From Carnegiea gigantea (lineage: Eukaryota; Streptophyta; Magnoliopsida; Caryophyllales; Cactaceae): a DNA stretch of 64,000 nucleotides. Numbering within the stretch: the stretch's first letter is position 1; each line of letters opens with the position of its first letter. Of this stretch, positions 22,621 to 35,477 are shown piece by piece. Below the pieces are notes generated by a model that saw only the letters and a program-made list of their open reading frames with translations, was not told the origin of the DNA and did no database searches. The translations under genes and the position numbers were made by a program. The DNA lies in the NCBI GenBank assembly GCA_029747015.1, contig JAKOGI010000141.1, forward strand, positions 889,501 to 953,500. Reading direction: 5' to 3'.

Positions 22621-24946
22621 TGCTCTTAATCCTGCTGAGGTTTCTAGTGGTGTTAATACTGCTTGACGATGAGGTATAGAAAATGATAAAGTCCTAATTA
22701 TTAGAAAATATCTAAGAGAGAGATGTTTAGCAAGCAAGAAAGAGACTCCAGAAACTAGAAGTAGGCTACCTCTTTAGAACTCCTTTGTAGCCCATTATCA
22801 AGAATGCGCTTCAAATGATTGTACAACTAGTTTCTTCTACAGTGGAGAAAGTTGGATGCAACTAGGAGTGTGGGAAGAAGTCAAATTGCTAATAAAGTTT
22901 TAATTGTGAAGATCTTAGATGGAATGTTACGGACCCTGCTAAGTATAAAGAAGTAATACTTTTAAGAAGAATAAGGTGGATTTGATGGCTGTTTTCGAGA
23001 CTCGGTTTAACATTCAAAAATCTTTTGGAGGTTGTAACTCCTTTCCCCACTATGCTTATCGTTGAAAATGTGATGATTTACGCTATTTGGAAAAATACTA
23101 TAGATATTTAGGTATTGCAAATTTCAGCATAGTTTGCCTATTGTAAAGTAAGGACAAGGGATGAGAAGGTGGTTTTTGCATACTTGTGTGTATGACTTCA
23201 TTCACAGAGAAGGTAGACAATTTCTTTGGAAGGATTTGGGAGAGACACAAATTTAGAGCATACCATGGAAATTAATTGTGGATTTCAATGTTGTTGTTGA
23301 TTGTGTTGAAAGGCTTTGCATAACTCCTTCTTATGCTGGTTCTATTACTAACTTCCAGAATTTCTTAAAGTCCCTTTGTCTTATCGAAATTGTTACATGT
23401 GGAGCTTACTTAGTGGAACATGCAGGAAGATGAAAAGTTATTACGGTGTAAACTTGACAGAATTCTATGTGATCTTACTTGAATTTGTTCTACGTTTGAT
23501 GCCCATGCTTATTGGTTGATCCTCAAGTGTCAAATCATGCAAAGTTGGCAGTGGAAATTGAGGAAATACAATAGAGAAGACGAGGAGGGTTTAAGTTTCC
23601 CAATGTTTGGGCTGAAGACCCTTAATTTCTTGATATTGTTTATGATGATTGGTTATTACATGTTAAGGGATGTGCTATGTGTTAGATCTTTAGCAAGTTA
23701 GAAAAATGTGAAAGGAAGGTTTAGGAAATTGCATAATGGGATTGTAAAATGCCTAACCAAGGAAATTAAGGATGCATATAAGCAACTAACTTCATGCCAA
23801 ATGAATTTACAGGTTTTCCCTAAATGTATTGCCCTTTTGAAGAACTACTATTTTTGTGCTTGCTGTAAATATAAACAAGCAAAAAATAGGATGGCTAGTC
23901 TAGTGAATAAGGATGGAAGGATCATAACTAAGCCTAATTAGATTAAAGAGTATGACGTTGAAATTCTATGAGGACTTACTTGGGTTCTTGCACTGCTACT
24001 AGAAAGATTCTTTGTTATGCATTGTATAGAGTCCTATTTTGACAAATAATCATGAGTAGGAGTTGCTGCAAGCCCTTTCTCCTGAAGAAATTAAAGTTGT
24101 CTATGATTTATCTATGATATTAAAGCCCTTGAACCTGATGAATACAACTAAGGTTTCTTCAAGAAGGCTTAGCATCATATTGGAGCAGAAATAACTTATG
24201 CTATCTAAAATTTCTTCAGGAATGGCAGGTCACTGAAATCCATTGATTCAAACCTGATAATGCTACTTGCAAAAGTTGAAAACCCATCTAATGTCAAGGA
24301 CCTTGGGCTTATTGCTTTTGTATTCTCAAGATTATTGCTGAATTGCTAACGAGTAAATTGCAAAAAGTGCTTTTGTGAAGAGTAGACACATTCAGGGCTT
24401 GATATTACTTGCCTATAAACTTGTTTACAAGTACGATAGGAGTCACTTATCTCCTAGAGCTATGATAAAGGTTGACATGAGGAAAGCATAGGTATAATTA
24501 GTAGATGTTTATTTTGAGGATGTTGGATGGATTTGTTTTTCTTGGTTAGTTTATTCAGTTTTTTATGAATTGCACATGTCATCTTATCTTCATTTTTAAT
24601 CATGATTAGTGGTTGTCCTGAGGGTTGGTGTCAGGGGGAAAAGGGATAGGACAAGGGCGGCCCATGTCCCCTTACTTGTTTACCCATGGGATGGATGTGT
24701 TTAGCAGATTATGTAAATATGCAACTAGATAATAGCTGTGTAAATATCATCCAAAATGTAAACAAGAGAATCTCACTCACTTTATCTTTGTTGATGACCT
24801 GCTCTTATTTACCAAAAATGAGAGATGTATATTATTGAGAAAGGTGTTATACTATTGAATGTTTTTTGGAATATTTCTAGATTGAAAGCTAATGCCCTTA
24901 AATCAAGCATATACTTTAGGGGTGCCACTTTTGAGGTATAACATGC
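22621..24946 (+). pseudogene. L1-type LINE ORF2 remnant: endonuclease and reverse transcriptase
   Basis: Decayed ORF2 of a non-LTR element. The endonuclease part reads LMAVFETRFNIQKSFGG (about 22985) and FNVVVDCVERLC (about 23285-23320). RT blocks include an EPDEYN-type motif (about 24130), ENPSNVKDLGLIAF (about 24280), AFVKSRHIQGLDI and the catalytic FIFVDDLLLF at 24781-24810, where A/V-D-D is usual. Frameshifts and stops occur throughout. The frame is broken at 24946 by a small hAT element and continues after 25622. ORF1 of probably the same element is at 15471-16767. Confidence 0.8.
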
Positions 24947-25614
24947 TAGGGCTGAGCTAAAAAAATTGAGTACCTTATTTCAGACCCGCCATATTCATAC
25001 CCAGACCCGGTTGAACTGGGTTCAGGACTGGTTCTAAAATCATGAAACCGCTTGCAACCGGGTCTGGTGCTAGGTCTTGAAAACTTGGAACCCAAGCTAG
25101 ACCCACTATCCGGTGTTACCTGGTTATCCGTTGACATCAGGTGTTATTTTTTCGATACTACCATAATTTCCAGCTGTACGTTGATATTACTAATTAAATC
25201 TTTTTATTAATGTATAATATTATGAGAAAATGATATTTTTTATGCTTGGATGAAATAAAATGCTATTTATTAGCTAACTAATTGGACTTTAATACATGGT
25301 AAATGTCTATTTGCCACTCTATTAAATTTGATTTTGAACGATCGATTAGTTAGCTTGTTGAGTGTATTAATTCTCTTACAAAATCACGACCATAAGCTAA
25401 AAATTTAAAAGAAATGAAATAAAACAAAATAGGAAAAAAATTAAGAACTGGGTACCCGGTTCTGGATTCGGTCCCAACTAGTTCCGGGACCGGTTCTAAA
25501 AATGCTGGACCCGGTTTCAATCAGGACCGGGTCCAAATTTTTGGAACCAGTTCCAACTGAGACCAGGACCGATTCCATGAAAATGAACCGTGTACCCAGT
25601 CCTGCTGAGCCCTA
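24947..25614. mobile_element. non-autonomous hAT element in LINE ORF2
   Basis: The element is 668 bp with terminal inverted repeats TAGGGCTGAGC / TAGGGCTCAGC (10 of 11). A perfect 8-bp target duplication taacatgc lies at 24939-24946 and 25615-25622, the hAT signature. Inside, GGACCCGG-type repeats near each end face each other. No transposase is present. Removing it restores the LINE reading between FRGATFEV and a VATGFTKG-type segment. Confidence 0.9.
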
Positions 25615-25622
25615 TAACATGC

Positions 25623-25840
25623 AATTTTGGTGGCTACTGGTTTTACCAAGGGTGAATTACTTTTCAGGTATCTTGGGGTTCCCTGTTTCCTTCTAAAGTT
25701 ACATATGCAACGTGAAAATTCGTAATAAGCAGGTAGATAACTCAAATTAAAAACATTGTTCTGCTGAGCTCCCTTCCTATGTACAGAAGAAGCAATTTAT
25801 TAAATTAGTTAAAATTTAGCATACAAGCCTATTGGGGGTG
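25623..25840 (+). pseudogene. LINE ORF2 remnant, continuation
   Basis: This continues the LINE after the hAT insertion: FRYLGVP at about 25664, the block following RT in plant L1 ORF2, then a segment like IQAYWG near 25820. It is frameshifted and ends where a different repeat starts at 25841. Confidence 0.7.
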
Positions 25841-25966
25841 TGTAACGCCCCGCCTGAAGGGGGCAAGTGCGTCACCATTATGGATGTCTAACTAGAAACA
25901 CCTACAAGACTATCTAAACTTCTTAAACTTAATCAACATGTTATTAAGCAAGCGCGATGGAAGCTC
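25841..25966. repeat. unclassified LTR-like fragment interrupted by element D
   Basis: It starts TGTAACGCCCCGCCTGAAG, reminiscent of chromovirus (Tekay/Del) LTR starts. It may continue after element D at 39887. Without a second copy I cannot confirm an LTR. Confidence 0.3.
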
Positions 25967-26379
25967 TGCTCGCACCAGAAATATGATATTTCTAAGATAC
26001 CTTTATATTTGATTTGTGCTCAAACTAATTATTATTTTGAGATTTTTATTTGAATTTATTTCATTTTTGTAGGTGATGAACAATCAGAAAAATAGGGGGA
26101 AAAAAGGTGAAAATGGTGAATTGAGAGTTCGGGCTCAGCTTCCACTTGAGTTGCCTGACACTCAGTTAAAGCCCACTCCTCTTGACCCAAAAGAAGCGGG
26201 AAAAAAAGCAAAACAAATAAAAGAAAACCTAGCCCCACCTCATGTGCCCAGCACGTGACCAACCCCTCCTTATTACCTCACTTTCTCTCTCCTCTAGCTC
26301 TGAGTGACCCCTGGAACCCCCTCCATTCCTCAATCTAGCTCTCCTCTCTGAAGAACCCAATAGCCCTTCCCTATCTCAG

Positions 26380-26425
<46 letters not shown>

Positions 26426-27109
26426 CCACCACCCCTATCCTTCAGCACCAGGTCAGCATCACACCACCGCCAGCACAACATAATCTCCACCATCCATGCT
26501 ATCCCTGATCAACGGTCACGATTGAAGCCAGTTTGAGCATAAAGGGAAGGGCTGAGGCGAAAAGCTAGGTAATCTAGGTTTTATTGAGGGTTTAGATTGG
26601 TAATTTCATATTCAGGTTAGATTTTAGAATTTAATTTCTCCTCATTTTTCTCTGTTTTGTATTCTAAATTTGTTGTAATTTCATGGACTTAGTTGTAAAT
26701 TCATTATGTTGAGCATCTTTGATGTTTTTAGCTTGGTCTTGTGTAGTCTTGGCTAATTTCGAAATTCTCCTCTCCTATTCTAGCTTTTTCTATTTCAATT
26801 CTCAGGTCTATGCTGAATTTTAGAGCTTTTAATGTAAGTCTTTAGTCATTTTAATGGCGTTCCCGCCATGTTTGGGCAAGATTGAAGCCTGTTTTTCTGG
26901 GTCGCTATACGCTAAATTCAAGATGTGCACCTCTGTTCTTCCCCCTCTGTTTTTCACTCTCCCTCTCTATCCTTTTCTCCAATCAAGTCAATTCGTGTTT
27001 GGTGGGAGCTTGGTTTGAGTGATAGAGCTTTAAGAAACTTGGATGTCAGGTTGAATCCTTTCCTCCCTTCATACTACAGTTTTGGTGCTCTTCTATCTCT
27101 TCTGTGATT
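25967..27109 (+). repeat. 5' LTR of element D, left part
   Basis: Alignable with 37581-39325. It contains a TC microsatellite at 26385-26422. Element C interrupts it after 27109. The small ORFs here (26073, 26925) sit in the LTR and are not genes. The exact start is the least certain boundary. Confidence 0.8.
26385..26422. repeat. TC microsatellite
   Basis: A perfect dinucleotide run inside the LTR of element D. The other LTR has a shorter run at about 38593-38614. Confidence 0.95.
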
Positions 27110-27559
27110 TGATGAGTGCTCAATATGTATACCATTCTAGAGCTATTTTGTGTTGTTTTTAGGAGAATATTATGCTTTAAGTTATTATCTATACTCCTAT
27201 TCTCAATTTATGCTTGGGTGCGGTTGTTTGATGTATTTTGTAGGATTTTAGGCCTTTTTACCCAGCATTTGACCCTACATAGATGTACTTTGACTCTCCA
27301 GGAATGCCCTTGAGTTACCATGCCCGTAGAACAGAGGAAGAATAGAAGAACAAAGAACTAGCCCAGACCACGGTTGGCCCGTGGTGGTTGCCACAGTCCT
27401 TGGCAGGCCTATAATAGCTGACCTCTTTGTTTTCCCTCATCATGTGGCTCAGATCAATCGAGCTCTCCTATAAATAGCCTCGTTCTGCAGCAGAATGCAA
27501 TCATCCCATCCATCCCATTCCATTCTTTTCCTCTTTTCAAGTAGATTAGGATTTTAGAT

Positions 27560-27603
<44 letters not shown>

Positions 27604-28408
27604 AAGGGAAGATTTGCAAGGATTCCACCCCGAGTTTGCACGACGGTTCAAGCGTAATTTTTGGCTGAGCAATTCTTCTCTCTTCTCTCTTCTCATCTCT
27701 TTCCTCTTTAGATTTATCATTTTAGAGTAGTTAGTTGTTTGATCTTTGATTATGTGTGAGTAGTTAATTTTTATCTAAGGATTTAGTAGTTTATGAAAGT
27801 GTAGTTGGATCATGTTTTAATTTATAGAATTGTGCATATTTTCATGATTGGTTGGATTTCGTTCTATCAAGTGTTTGATATGTTGTGAGTTGATTTTTTG
27901 TTAAAATTTATTTGCACACTTGAAATAATCGAGTGAACATTCGAAACGCAACATTTGGTTGTTGGACTGCTTAAATAGACTTAGCTTAACTTCGTCTCGA
28001 AAGAGAGATTTATATGTTAGGATGGCTAGTAAGTAATCGAATATATTAAACTTAGATTAGGTCAACTTAGGTTGAAAGAACGACATTTGCTTAGTTTAGG
28101 CATATTTGATTGATTTCGAAAGAATAGATCAAATTTTTGGATAGATTATAATTCCTCGGAATTAACTAATTAGAAGAAAGTGCATGTTCATTATTTTTGA
28201 TCCAATTTCCTTTCACAACTATATGAATTCCTAGACATTTTTCCATAATTGATTTAGAATTGGTGTATTAGAAATTGTTAATATGAAACCCTTCGAATGT
28301 GGATTTGCTTAGCATATCTTGAGAGAATATAACCTAATACATTAACCTAGTCTCCATGGGATCGACCTTGATTTGCTACAACGTCACCGTGCGCTTGTGG
28401 TCGTATCA
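27110..28408 (+). repeat. 5' LTR of element C
   Basis: It starts TGATGAGTGCTCAATATG and ends GTCGTATCA. It contains an AG microsatellite (27563-27600) just after a TATAAATAGCC promoter-like box at about 27470. It aligns with 31422-32745. Confidence 0.92.
27468..27479 (+). promoter_or_regulatory. TATA box in the LTR of element C
   Basis: ctataaatagcc is present in both LTRs (also near 31780-31791), followed at a normal distance by cattccattcttttcc. It is likely the LTR Pol II promoter. Confidence 0.55.
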
Positions 28409-28414
28409 AGTTTT

Positions 28415-28429
28415 TGACGCTGTTGTCGG
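28415..28429 (+). promoter_or_regulatory. primer binding site of element C, tRNA-Asp-like
   Basis: TGACGCTGTTGTCGG lies six bases after the LTR. It matches the tRNA-Asp complement except for transitions. Confidence 0.75.
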
Positions 28430-28546
28430 AAACTAGCGTCGAATATTGGATTTTTTCTAATAGGTTTGACTAGGCATTTTATTTTTCTTTGAAAAAACCA
28501 AATTGTTTTTTGAAAACTAAACAAAAAAATTTAAAAAAAAAAAACA

Positions 28547-29453
28547 ATGGCCATTTTTCATTTTTCCCAATTCGAGCATGAATTATTTTGGAGGTATTTT
28601 AAGCGATTAAATATTTTTCTTACTTAATGTAGTTATTGTGTTGGTAAATGGGGAAGTTTGGACATGTTGATGAGAGTGTGAATAATGAAACCCGAACTAT
28701 TTTAGAGTATTGGGATTTTTATGGTAAAAATGTTGATGATGCATGATATTTGCTTAAGTGGATTGCTTAGGATTCATTTGAATTTGAGAAGGCTGCTGCT
28801 ATTTCTAAATATTCATTTCCTGATCCTTACGCATTCTATTGTAAATCTTATTATGCCCCCTTTTGGTGTGATTTGTATAAATCTTCTGACCATGAAACTA
28901 ATTTATGTTGTTATTATGCATGCTATGCTCAACCTAACTTTGTATCACCCATGGACAATACTGATGTTGCCCTGACCTTACTTGATTTGTCCTTTCCTTT
29001 AGCTCGGTGCACGGGGCTTGAGGCGAGTGAACCTTTTGGGTTAGATGCTAGGTTTGATGTTGTTGATGCATATTTTGAGTCAGAAAATACTTTAGATGAG
29101 GTGCATGATCTAGAGAAGACTCCTTTAGACGGGTCACTTTTGAGGTAAATTGGGTTAGATCCTATGATTTGTGATGCTAATGATGATTCGGGCTACGTAG
29201 ATAACATGTTTAGATGCTTGGTGGGAGTCTTGATAATTATGTGTCCCTAGGTTACTATCGAGGGTATGATCCCTCTATTGATCCATATTACATAAGCCTA
29301 GAGGACTTGCTTAGGAAAATTATGTGGTCTACATTCTTTAATCCTTCTTATGATTTTTCTAAGGCTATTAACAAGGTTAAGAGGATATTAGTTGTCTTTG
29401 GTGTGATTTTTGTTATTTCCTCTTACCTTTTATTTTCTAAACTGCAATCTTAG
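28547..29453 (+). pseudogene. gag-like protein of element C
   Basis: It starts MAIFHFSQFEHELFWRYF at 28547, then a stop. After a frameshift it reads on through NETRTILEYWDFYGK, with two in-frame stops at Trp-like positions (TGA near 28742, TAG near 28769). The knuckle relic is at 28867-28908: C-x2-Y-x4-H-x4-C, second Cys replaced by Tyr, then YYACYAQPNF. The open part (28873-29148) is acidic. After another stop, the C-terminal part (29214-29453) has GYDPSIDPYYISLEDLLRK and a hydrophobic tail VVFGVIFVISSYLLF. No protease or RT. The role as gag is inferred from the knuckle, position and family structure. Confidence 0.75.
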
Positions 29454-29518
29454 AAGTTTGATAAACTCCTAGTTGCCTTGGCGATGTCTGATTTAATGAG
29501 CCAAGTCTTGAAGTCGTG

Positions 29519-29586
29519 ATGGAGTGGCTGATGCTCCATATGCCCCGGTTATTACGAGGTCGCATAGCTTGGGTGCACTTAGCACC
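29519..29586 (+). other. twin hairpins 3' of gag, element C
   Basis: Hairpin 1: ATGGAG/CTCCAT (29519-29524, 29534-29539), loop tggctgatg. Hairpin 2: GGTGC/GCACC (29572-29576, 29582-29586), loop actta. They lie 65 bases after the gag stop. The same pair occurs in elements B and D. Confidence 0.75.
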
Positions 29587-29589
29587 TAA

Positions 29590-31421
29590 CCTAGTGAGAT
29601 TGTTCTCTTTTGTTTTCCCTTTCCCTTCTCTTATCTATCCTTCCCTTTTTCTATTGTATGCCCAGATTGAGAGCAATGTGTGATTCAAGCATGGGGAAAG
29701 GGTTGTTTCTATGTTTTTATTTTGGTTTTTATTTTTAGTTTTCTTTTTGTTTGCATTAGTGTTTTGCATTTAGTTGAATTTATGTTTGCATATACGATTT
29801 GCATATATAGATGGTATGAATTGGTTTGAGATAACCTCCGATGATATGTTTGCTAGGCATAATAACTTTCATGAGTTTGAGTAACTTTTGGTGTTTAATC
29901 CCTTTTGGTGCTAGAATTTGTGAAAGTCCTATAAATATTTCTTGTTTTAACCCTTGTCTTGTTTGAGAAGTTTGTTAACCCCTTAGAGTCATTAACACTA
30001 ATGTTTGTACATGGGAGTCATTTTATGAGCTTATTGTGACTTTGGTAGATGTCCCATGAGATTTTTCGCCTTATTTGAACTAATCATTATATTTAATCTC
30101 ATGTTTCTTTCATGTGTGTGACTCTTCCATGTCGCATCTCTAGAACTTGCGTAGATTCTTGTTCAAAATCACATTAGCATGTGCATATTTGATGATATTA
30201 TAGAGGCATTTCTTTCTTTAGTCATTTTAGCCACATAGCCAAAAAGCTTACTCTTGTATTACATGTTTATTCCTTTTGTTAGCCCCTTTGAGCTTACATC
30301 CATTTTTGTTGTGATCCCTTCATCTTAGCCCTTGGTCAAACACATATTCCTACCTTTAAGTTAAGTCTATAGAGTATCACTTCATCTATGTAGTGGGTGA
30401 TTTTGGTGATAATTGAGTTTAAGGTAGCATTGGAATGCTGGTTTGTTGAGGGCTTGATGATATTGAGTATTTGTTATGGTTTCTTCTTGTTTAGGTTGTG
30501 TATGTATATATAGTAGGTTGTGAGTTGATAGATAGTGATCCTATACCTTTCAGTAATGCAATTTTCCTTTCATTTCCCAAAGAAAAAAAATGAAAAAAAA
30601 GAAAAAAAGTAGAAGACGAAAAACTACAAGAAGAAAAAAAATCATCTTCCAAAAAAAAAGAAAAAAAGAGGGAAAAAAAAGAAAATCATCGAAAAAAAAA
30701 GAGAAAAAAAACTCAATGATTGGCATTAGATATGTATATAGCTTGAATTCTTTTCCTCGTCAACTCATTTCCTATGTGATTGATTGGGATATGTTCATTG
30801 TATTTTGGAGTTTGGAGAATTGGTGAACTTATTAGTTTCTTGGTGGTTGGTTGCTCCTTAGTCACTTGGCTAAGTAGCTCCACATTGCTCAAATTCATTT
30901 GTCAACTTCTTTCCCTTAACCCTTCTAGCCCACATTACAATCCATATAAAGTCCTCTTGATTATCTTGTGTACATTGTATTTTAGCAGTAGAGAATTTGA
31001 TAGCCTTGTCAAGCTTATAGTAGCTTGCATCTTTGGAATGAGTCTTGAGTGAACCTGTGATATATTTTAAACACATAAGTGGGATTAATTCACATTTTCC
31101 AAAAGTGAGGTTCTACCAGTCCATTTGGCTCTACTCAATCTCATGTGCTTACATGACATGCTTTGTGGTTCTTTGAGAGTGATCAAGTTTGATATTGAGT
31201 TTATGGTCTTATACTTTTTCGAAAACTTCTTTTCCTTCTGATTTTGAAATGTGTTGTGTGCTATTTAGGGTTTTTGTTGATTGTCACTCTTGTTTGTGAT
31301 ATGCTATAACTTACCTACTTCAAGGAGGTTGTTATCTGTTTAAGTCTTAGATGCATCTTCCCTTGTCGGTTTTATTTAGTGTTTGCTTGAGGACAAGCAA
31401 CAGTTTAAACCTGAGGGAGTT
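29590..31421 (+). other. 3' noncoding region of element C
   Basis: No gene. An A-rich tract at 30583-30716 reads as poly-Lys and is low complexity. The pre-PPT motif GCTTGAGGACAAGCAA (31385-31400) forms a perfect GCTTG/CAAGC hairpin, followed by the PPT at about 31409-31420. Confidence 0.65.
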
Positions 31422-31868
31422 TGATAAGTGCTCAATATGTATATCATTCTAGGGCTATTTTGTGTCATTTTAGGAGAATATTGTGCTTTAAGTTATTATT
31501 TATACTCATATTCTCGATTTATGCTTGGGTATGGTTGTTTGAGTTATCTTGCAGGATTTTAGTCCTTTTTACCCGGATTTTGACCCTATATGGGTGTATT
31601 TTGACTAACCATAGATGCCCCTGAGTTGCCATGCCCATGGAAGAGAGGAAGAACAAAAGAATAACGAGCCGGCCCAGACCACGGTTGGCCTGTGATGGAT
31701 GCCACGGCCTGTGGCAGGCCTATAACAACTGGCCTCTTTGTTTTTCCTCATCGTTTGGCTGAGATCAATCGAGCTCTCCTATAAATAGCCCCGTTCTGCA
31801 GCAGAATGCAATCATCCCATCCATCCCATTCCATTCTTTTCCTCTTTTTAAGTAGTTACGATTTTAGA

Positions 31869-31915
<47 letters not shown>

Positions 31916-32745
31916 CAGAGAGAGAGACAGAGAGAGAGAGAGAGAGTTGAAGAGAAAATTTACAAGGATTCCACCCTGAGTTTGCACGACAGTTTAAGTC
32001 TAATTTTTGGCTGAGCAATTCTTCTCTCTTCTCTTCTCTTTCCTATTTAGATTTATCATTTTAGAGTAGTTAGTTGTTTAATCTTTGATTATGTGTGAGT
32101 AGTTAATTTTTGTCTAGGGATTTAGTAGTCTATGAAAGTGTAGTTGGATCATGTTTTAATTTATAGAATTGTGCATATTTTCATGTTTGGTTTGATTTTA
32201 TTCTATCAAGTGTTTGATATATTGTGAGTTGATTTTTGGCTAAAATTTACTTGCACACTTGAAACAATCAAGTGAACATTCGAAAGATGACATTTGGTTT
32301 TGGACTACTTGAATAGACTTAGCATAACTTCATCTCGAAAGAAAGATTTATTTGTTAGGAAGGCTAGTAAGTAATCAAATATATTAAACTTGGATTAAGT
32401 CAAATTAGCTTGAAAGAACGAGTTTGCCTAGTTTAGGAAAATTTGATTGATTTCGAAAGAATAGATCAAATTTCTGGATAGATTACAATTCCTCGAAATT
32501 AACCAATTAGAAGAAAGCACATATTTATTATTTTTGATCCAATTTCCTTTCACAACTGTATGAATTCCTAGACATTTTTCCTTAATTGATTTAGAATTAG
32601 TGTATTAGAAATTGTTAATTCAAAACCCTTTGAATGTGGATTCGCTTAGCTTATCTTAAAAGAATATAACTCAATAGATCAACCTAGTCTCTGTGGGATC
32701 GACCTTGATTTGCTACAACGCCACCGTGTGCTTGTAGCCGTACCA
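31422..32745 (+). repeat. 3' LTR of element C
   Basis: It starts TGATAAGTGCTCAATATG and ends GCCGTACCA. The AG microsatellite (31872-31947) is expanded and interrupted by CAG steps compared with the 5' LTR. Confidence 0.92.
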
Positions 32746-32750
32746 GGATT

Positions 32751-33292
32751 ATTTCTGCGTTTGTGCATTTTGAAAGGCCTAGTTCATCTTTGTTTGCGGG
32801 GTTATAAAGGCTGGCTATGATTGTGTGTTTGTGTTCTCTTTGTGATCATTATCGATGGTTATGTTGAGTTGGGGATGAGAGGAGAATAGGAGAATTGTTA
32901 TATTTTTGAGGTTAAAAGCCTCAGTGCTGGTTCTTGTTTATGGTTAGTGATTGATTGACCAGAAGGTCGTAGGAAGTAGTCACTGTCTTATTCAGCTTGT
33001 TTTCCTTTAATACTTTAGGTATGTAGGTATATGATATGATTCCTTTCCACTTTGGTTTATTTAGATCGATAATTATACTTAATTTTAATTTGGTGAATTA
33101 TAGTTCCCAGTTATAGTTTGTTATAGTAAACTCCATCTGTTACTTATTTAAGTTTCATTAATTTAGTTATATGATAGTATAGATTACTTTAGTGATCTTA
33201 ATTTTATTCTCTTCCCTCAGGACACGACCCTCAAATATACGACGAAATTCGTACATTAGCGGCTTTAAATTCACGCTCAAAATTAGCATACA
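32751..33292 (+). repeat. 5' LTR of element D, right part
   Basis: It continues the LTR after element C and aligns with 39326-39881. It ends AGCATACA directly before the primer site. Confidence 0.85.
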
Positions 33293-33298
33293 AGTTTT

Positions 33299-33317
33299 TA
33301 GCGCTACTGCTGGGACG
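33299..33317 (+). promoter_or_regulatory. primer binding site of element D, tRNA-Asp-like
   Basis: TAGCGCTACTGCTGGGACG lies six bases after the LTR. It fits the tRNA-Asp complement with several transitions. Confidence 0.6.
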
Positions 33318-33537
33318 ATGACATGATATTTGGGTCACATTTTCTTTTTCTTTGTTGGTTTGTTATTACTTGTGCGTGATTTATCTTGCTTTCTGTATTT
33401 CGTTATTAATTGTGACTTACTTTAGTTTAATTCTTAAAAAATCCAAAAAAAAAAAAAGAAAAGTCAAAAATTTAAGAAAAAAGGAAAAATTTTGAAAACC
33501 CCTAAAAATTGAAAAACTTGAAAAATTTTTAAATTAA

Positions 33538-34500
<963 letters not shown>

Positions 34501-35471
34501 AGAGGGACCGTTAGTCACTCCATTCTCGACCTTTATATAGTATATGCTACACCTGTAGATAAGAGTCAATTTGGGAGTATATCTTATTGGCACTCTCATA
34601 CTCCATATGTTCCTGTTTAAGGTGATTATTGTGATTTCTTTGACCATGATTTTGATACTTGTCCATTGCTTGGTAGATCATAAAGATTAGAGGCATTGGT
34701 TGTCTTTAATAGGGCTGGATGAAGGAGGGCTAGAGGAAGGGGATGGATTTGAGACTGATGCTAGTCCTGATCATCAGAGTGGCATATTAGTTGAATCAGA
34801 GGATATCTTTTCTGAGGAGCATTCTCTTGATGAGCCTTCTATTGTGGATTTTAGTAAGACTACATCTCACATGGAGCTTATTGATCTCATTTCTATTGAG
34901 TCTTTCCCTAAGGTAGCTTACACTCATCCCATTTAATCCCTTTCTTCTTCCTTGCCTAGTCTTCTCCCTTCTTTAGACCATCTAAGATCTACTTTTGTAG
35001 AGTTTGAGACTTTTATGCTTGGTAGTCCTTATTTAGATCAGACTCTTGATGATAGTGTCATAGAGAGACTCGATGATCATTTTAAGGTGAAGGACTTGAC
35101 TTTAGGCCATCCTATGAGCTTTGATTTTTATATATCACTTGTTTGGTCTTGCCTTGGTCCTCTATCCCCCTTTTAGAGATGTTGGACTTCATTTAGGTCA
35201 TTCAGACTACTTTCAATGGTTTATACATTCATATAACCATATCATTGTTAGGTCATTGACTAGTGCATTTGATTTTGCATACACGCATCTCTTATTTGAT
35301 TGGGCTGAGAGCTTTGATAAGCTCAAGAAAGCCTTGACTTGCATATCTTTTATACAATTTATTTGGGTTCACCTCCTGTTTCTAACTACTTTCATTTCTA
35401 TGCGAATTGTGCTTGAATGTTTGTTAAGCTATTATAAACCTTGGTCGATTTTGATGAGTAGCAGGCATTGA
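34501..35471 (+). pseudogene. gag-like protein of element D, remainder
   Basis: After the plastid insert the frame resumes with SYWHSHTPYVPV and a knuckle relic at 34621-34662: G-x2-C-x4-H-x4-C, first Cys replaced by Gly. An acidic region follows (EEGDGFETDASPDHQ, 34723-34767), then SIESFPKVAY and a stop. A second segment (34952-35176) and a third (35121-35471) carry a hydrophobic C-terminus. It is more diverged from B and C than they are from each other. Several stops and frameshifts. Confidence 0.65.
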
Positions 35472-35477
35472 GCTGAG

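Larger units (their letters stand above)
27110..32745 (+). mobile_element. gag-only LTR retrotransposon C inside the LTR of D
   Basis: LTRs 27110-28408 and 31422-32745 flank a 3.0-kb interior with a tRNA-Asp-like PBS, a decayed gag-like ORF, twin hairpins, noncoding DNA and the PPT (cctgagggagt). The target duplication is tgatt (27105-27109) and ggatt (32746-32750). The other LTR of D (39321-39360) preserves the empty site ctgtgattatttctg, which proves the insertion. Confidence 0.92.

Noticed and set aside
16763..22625. Target duplication of element B
   Set aside because: Flanks aggca and tgctc do not match, so no duplication is claimed.
30583..30826. Lys/Arg-rich ORF
   Set aside because: It is an A-rich low-complexity tract in the noncoding region of element C.
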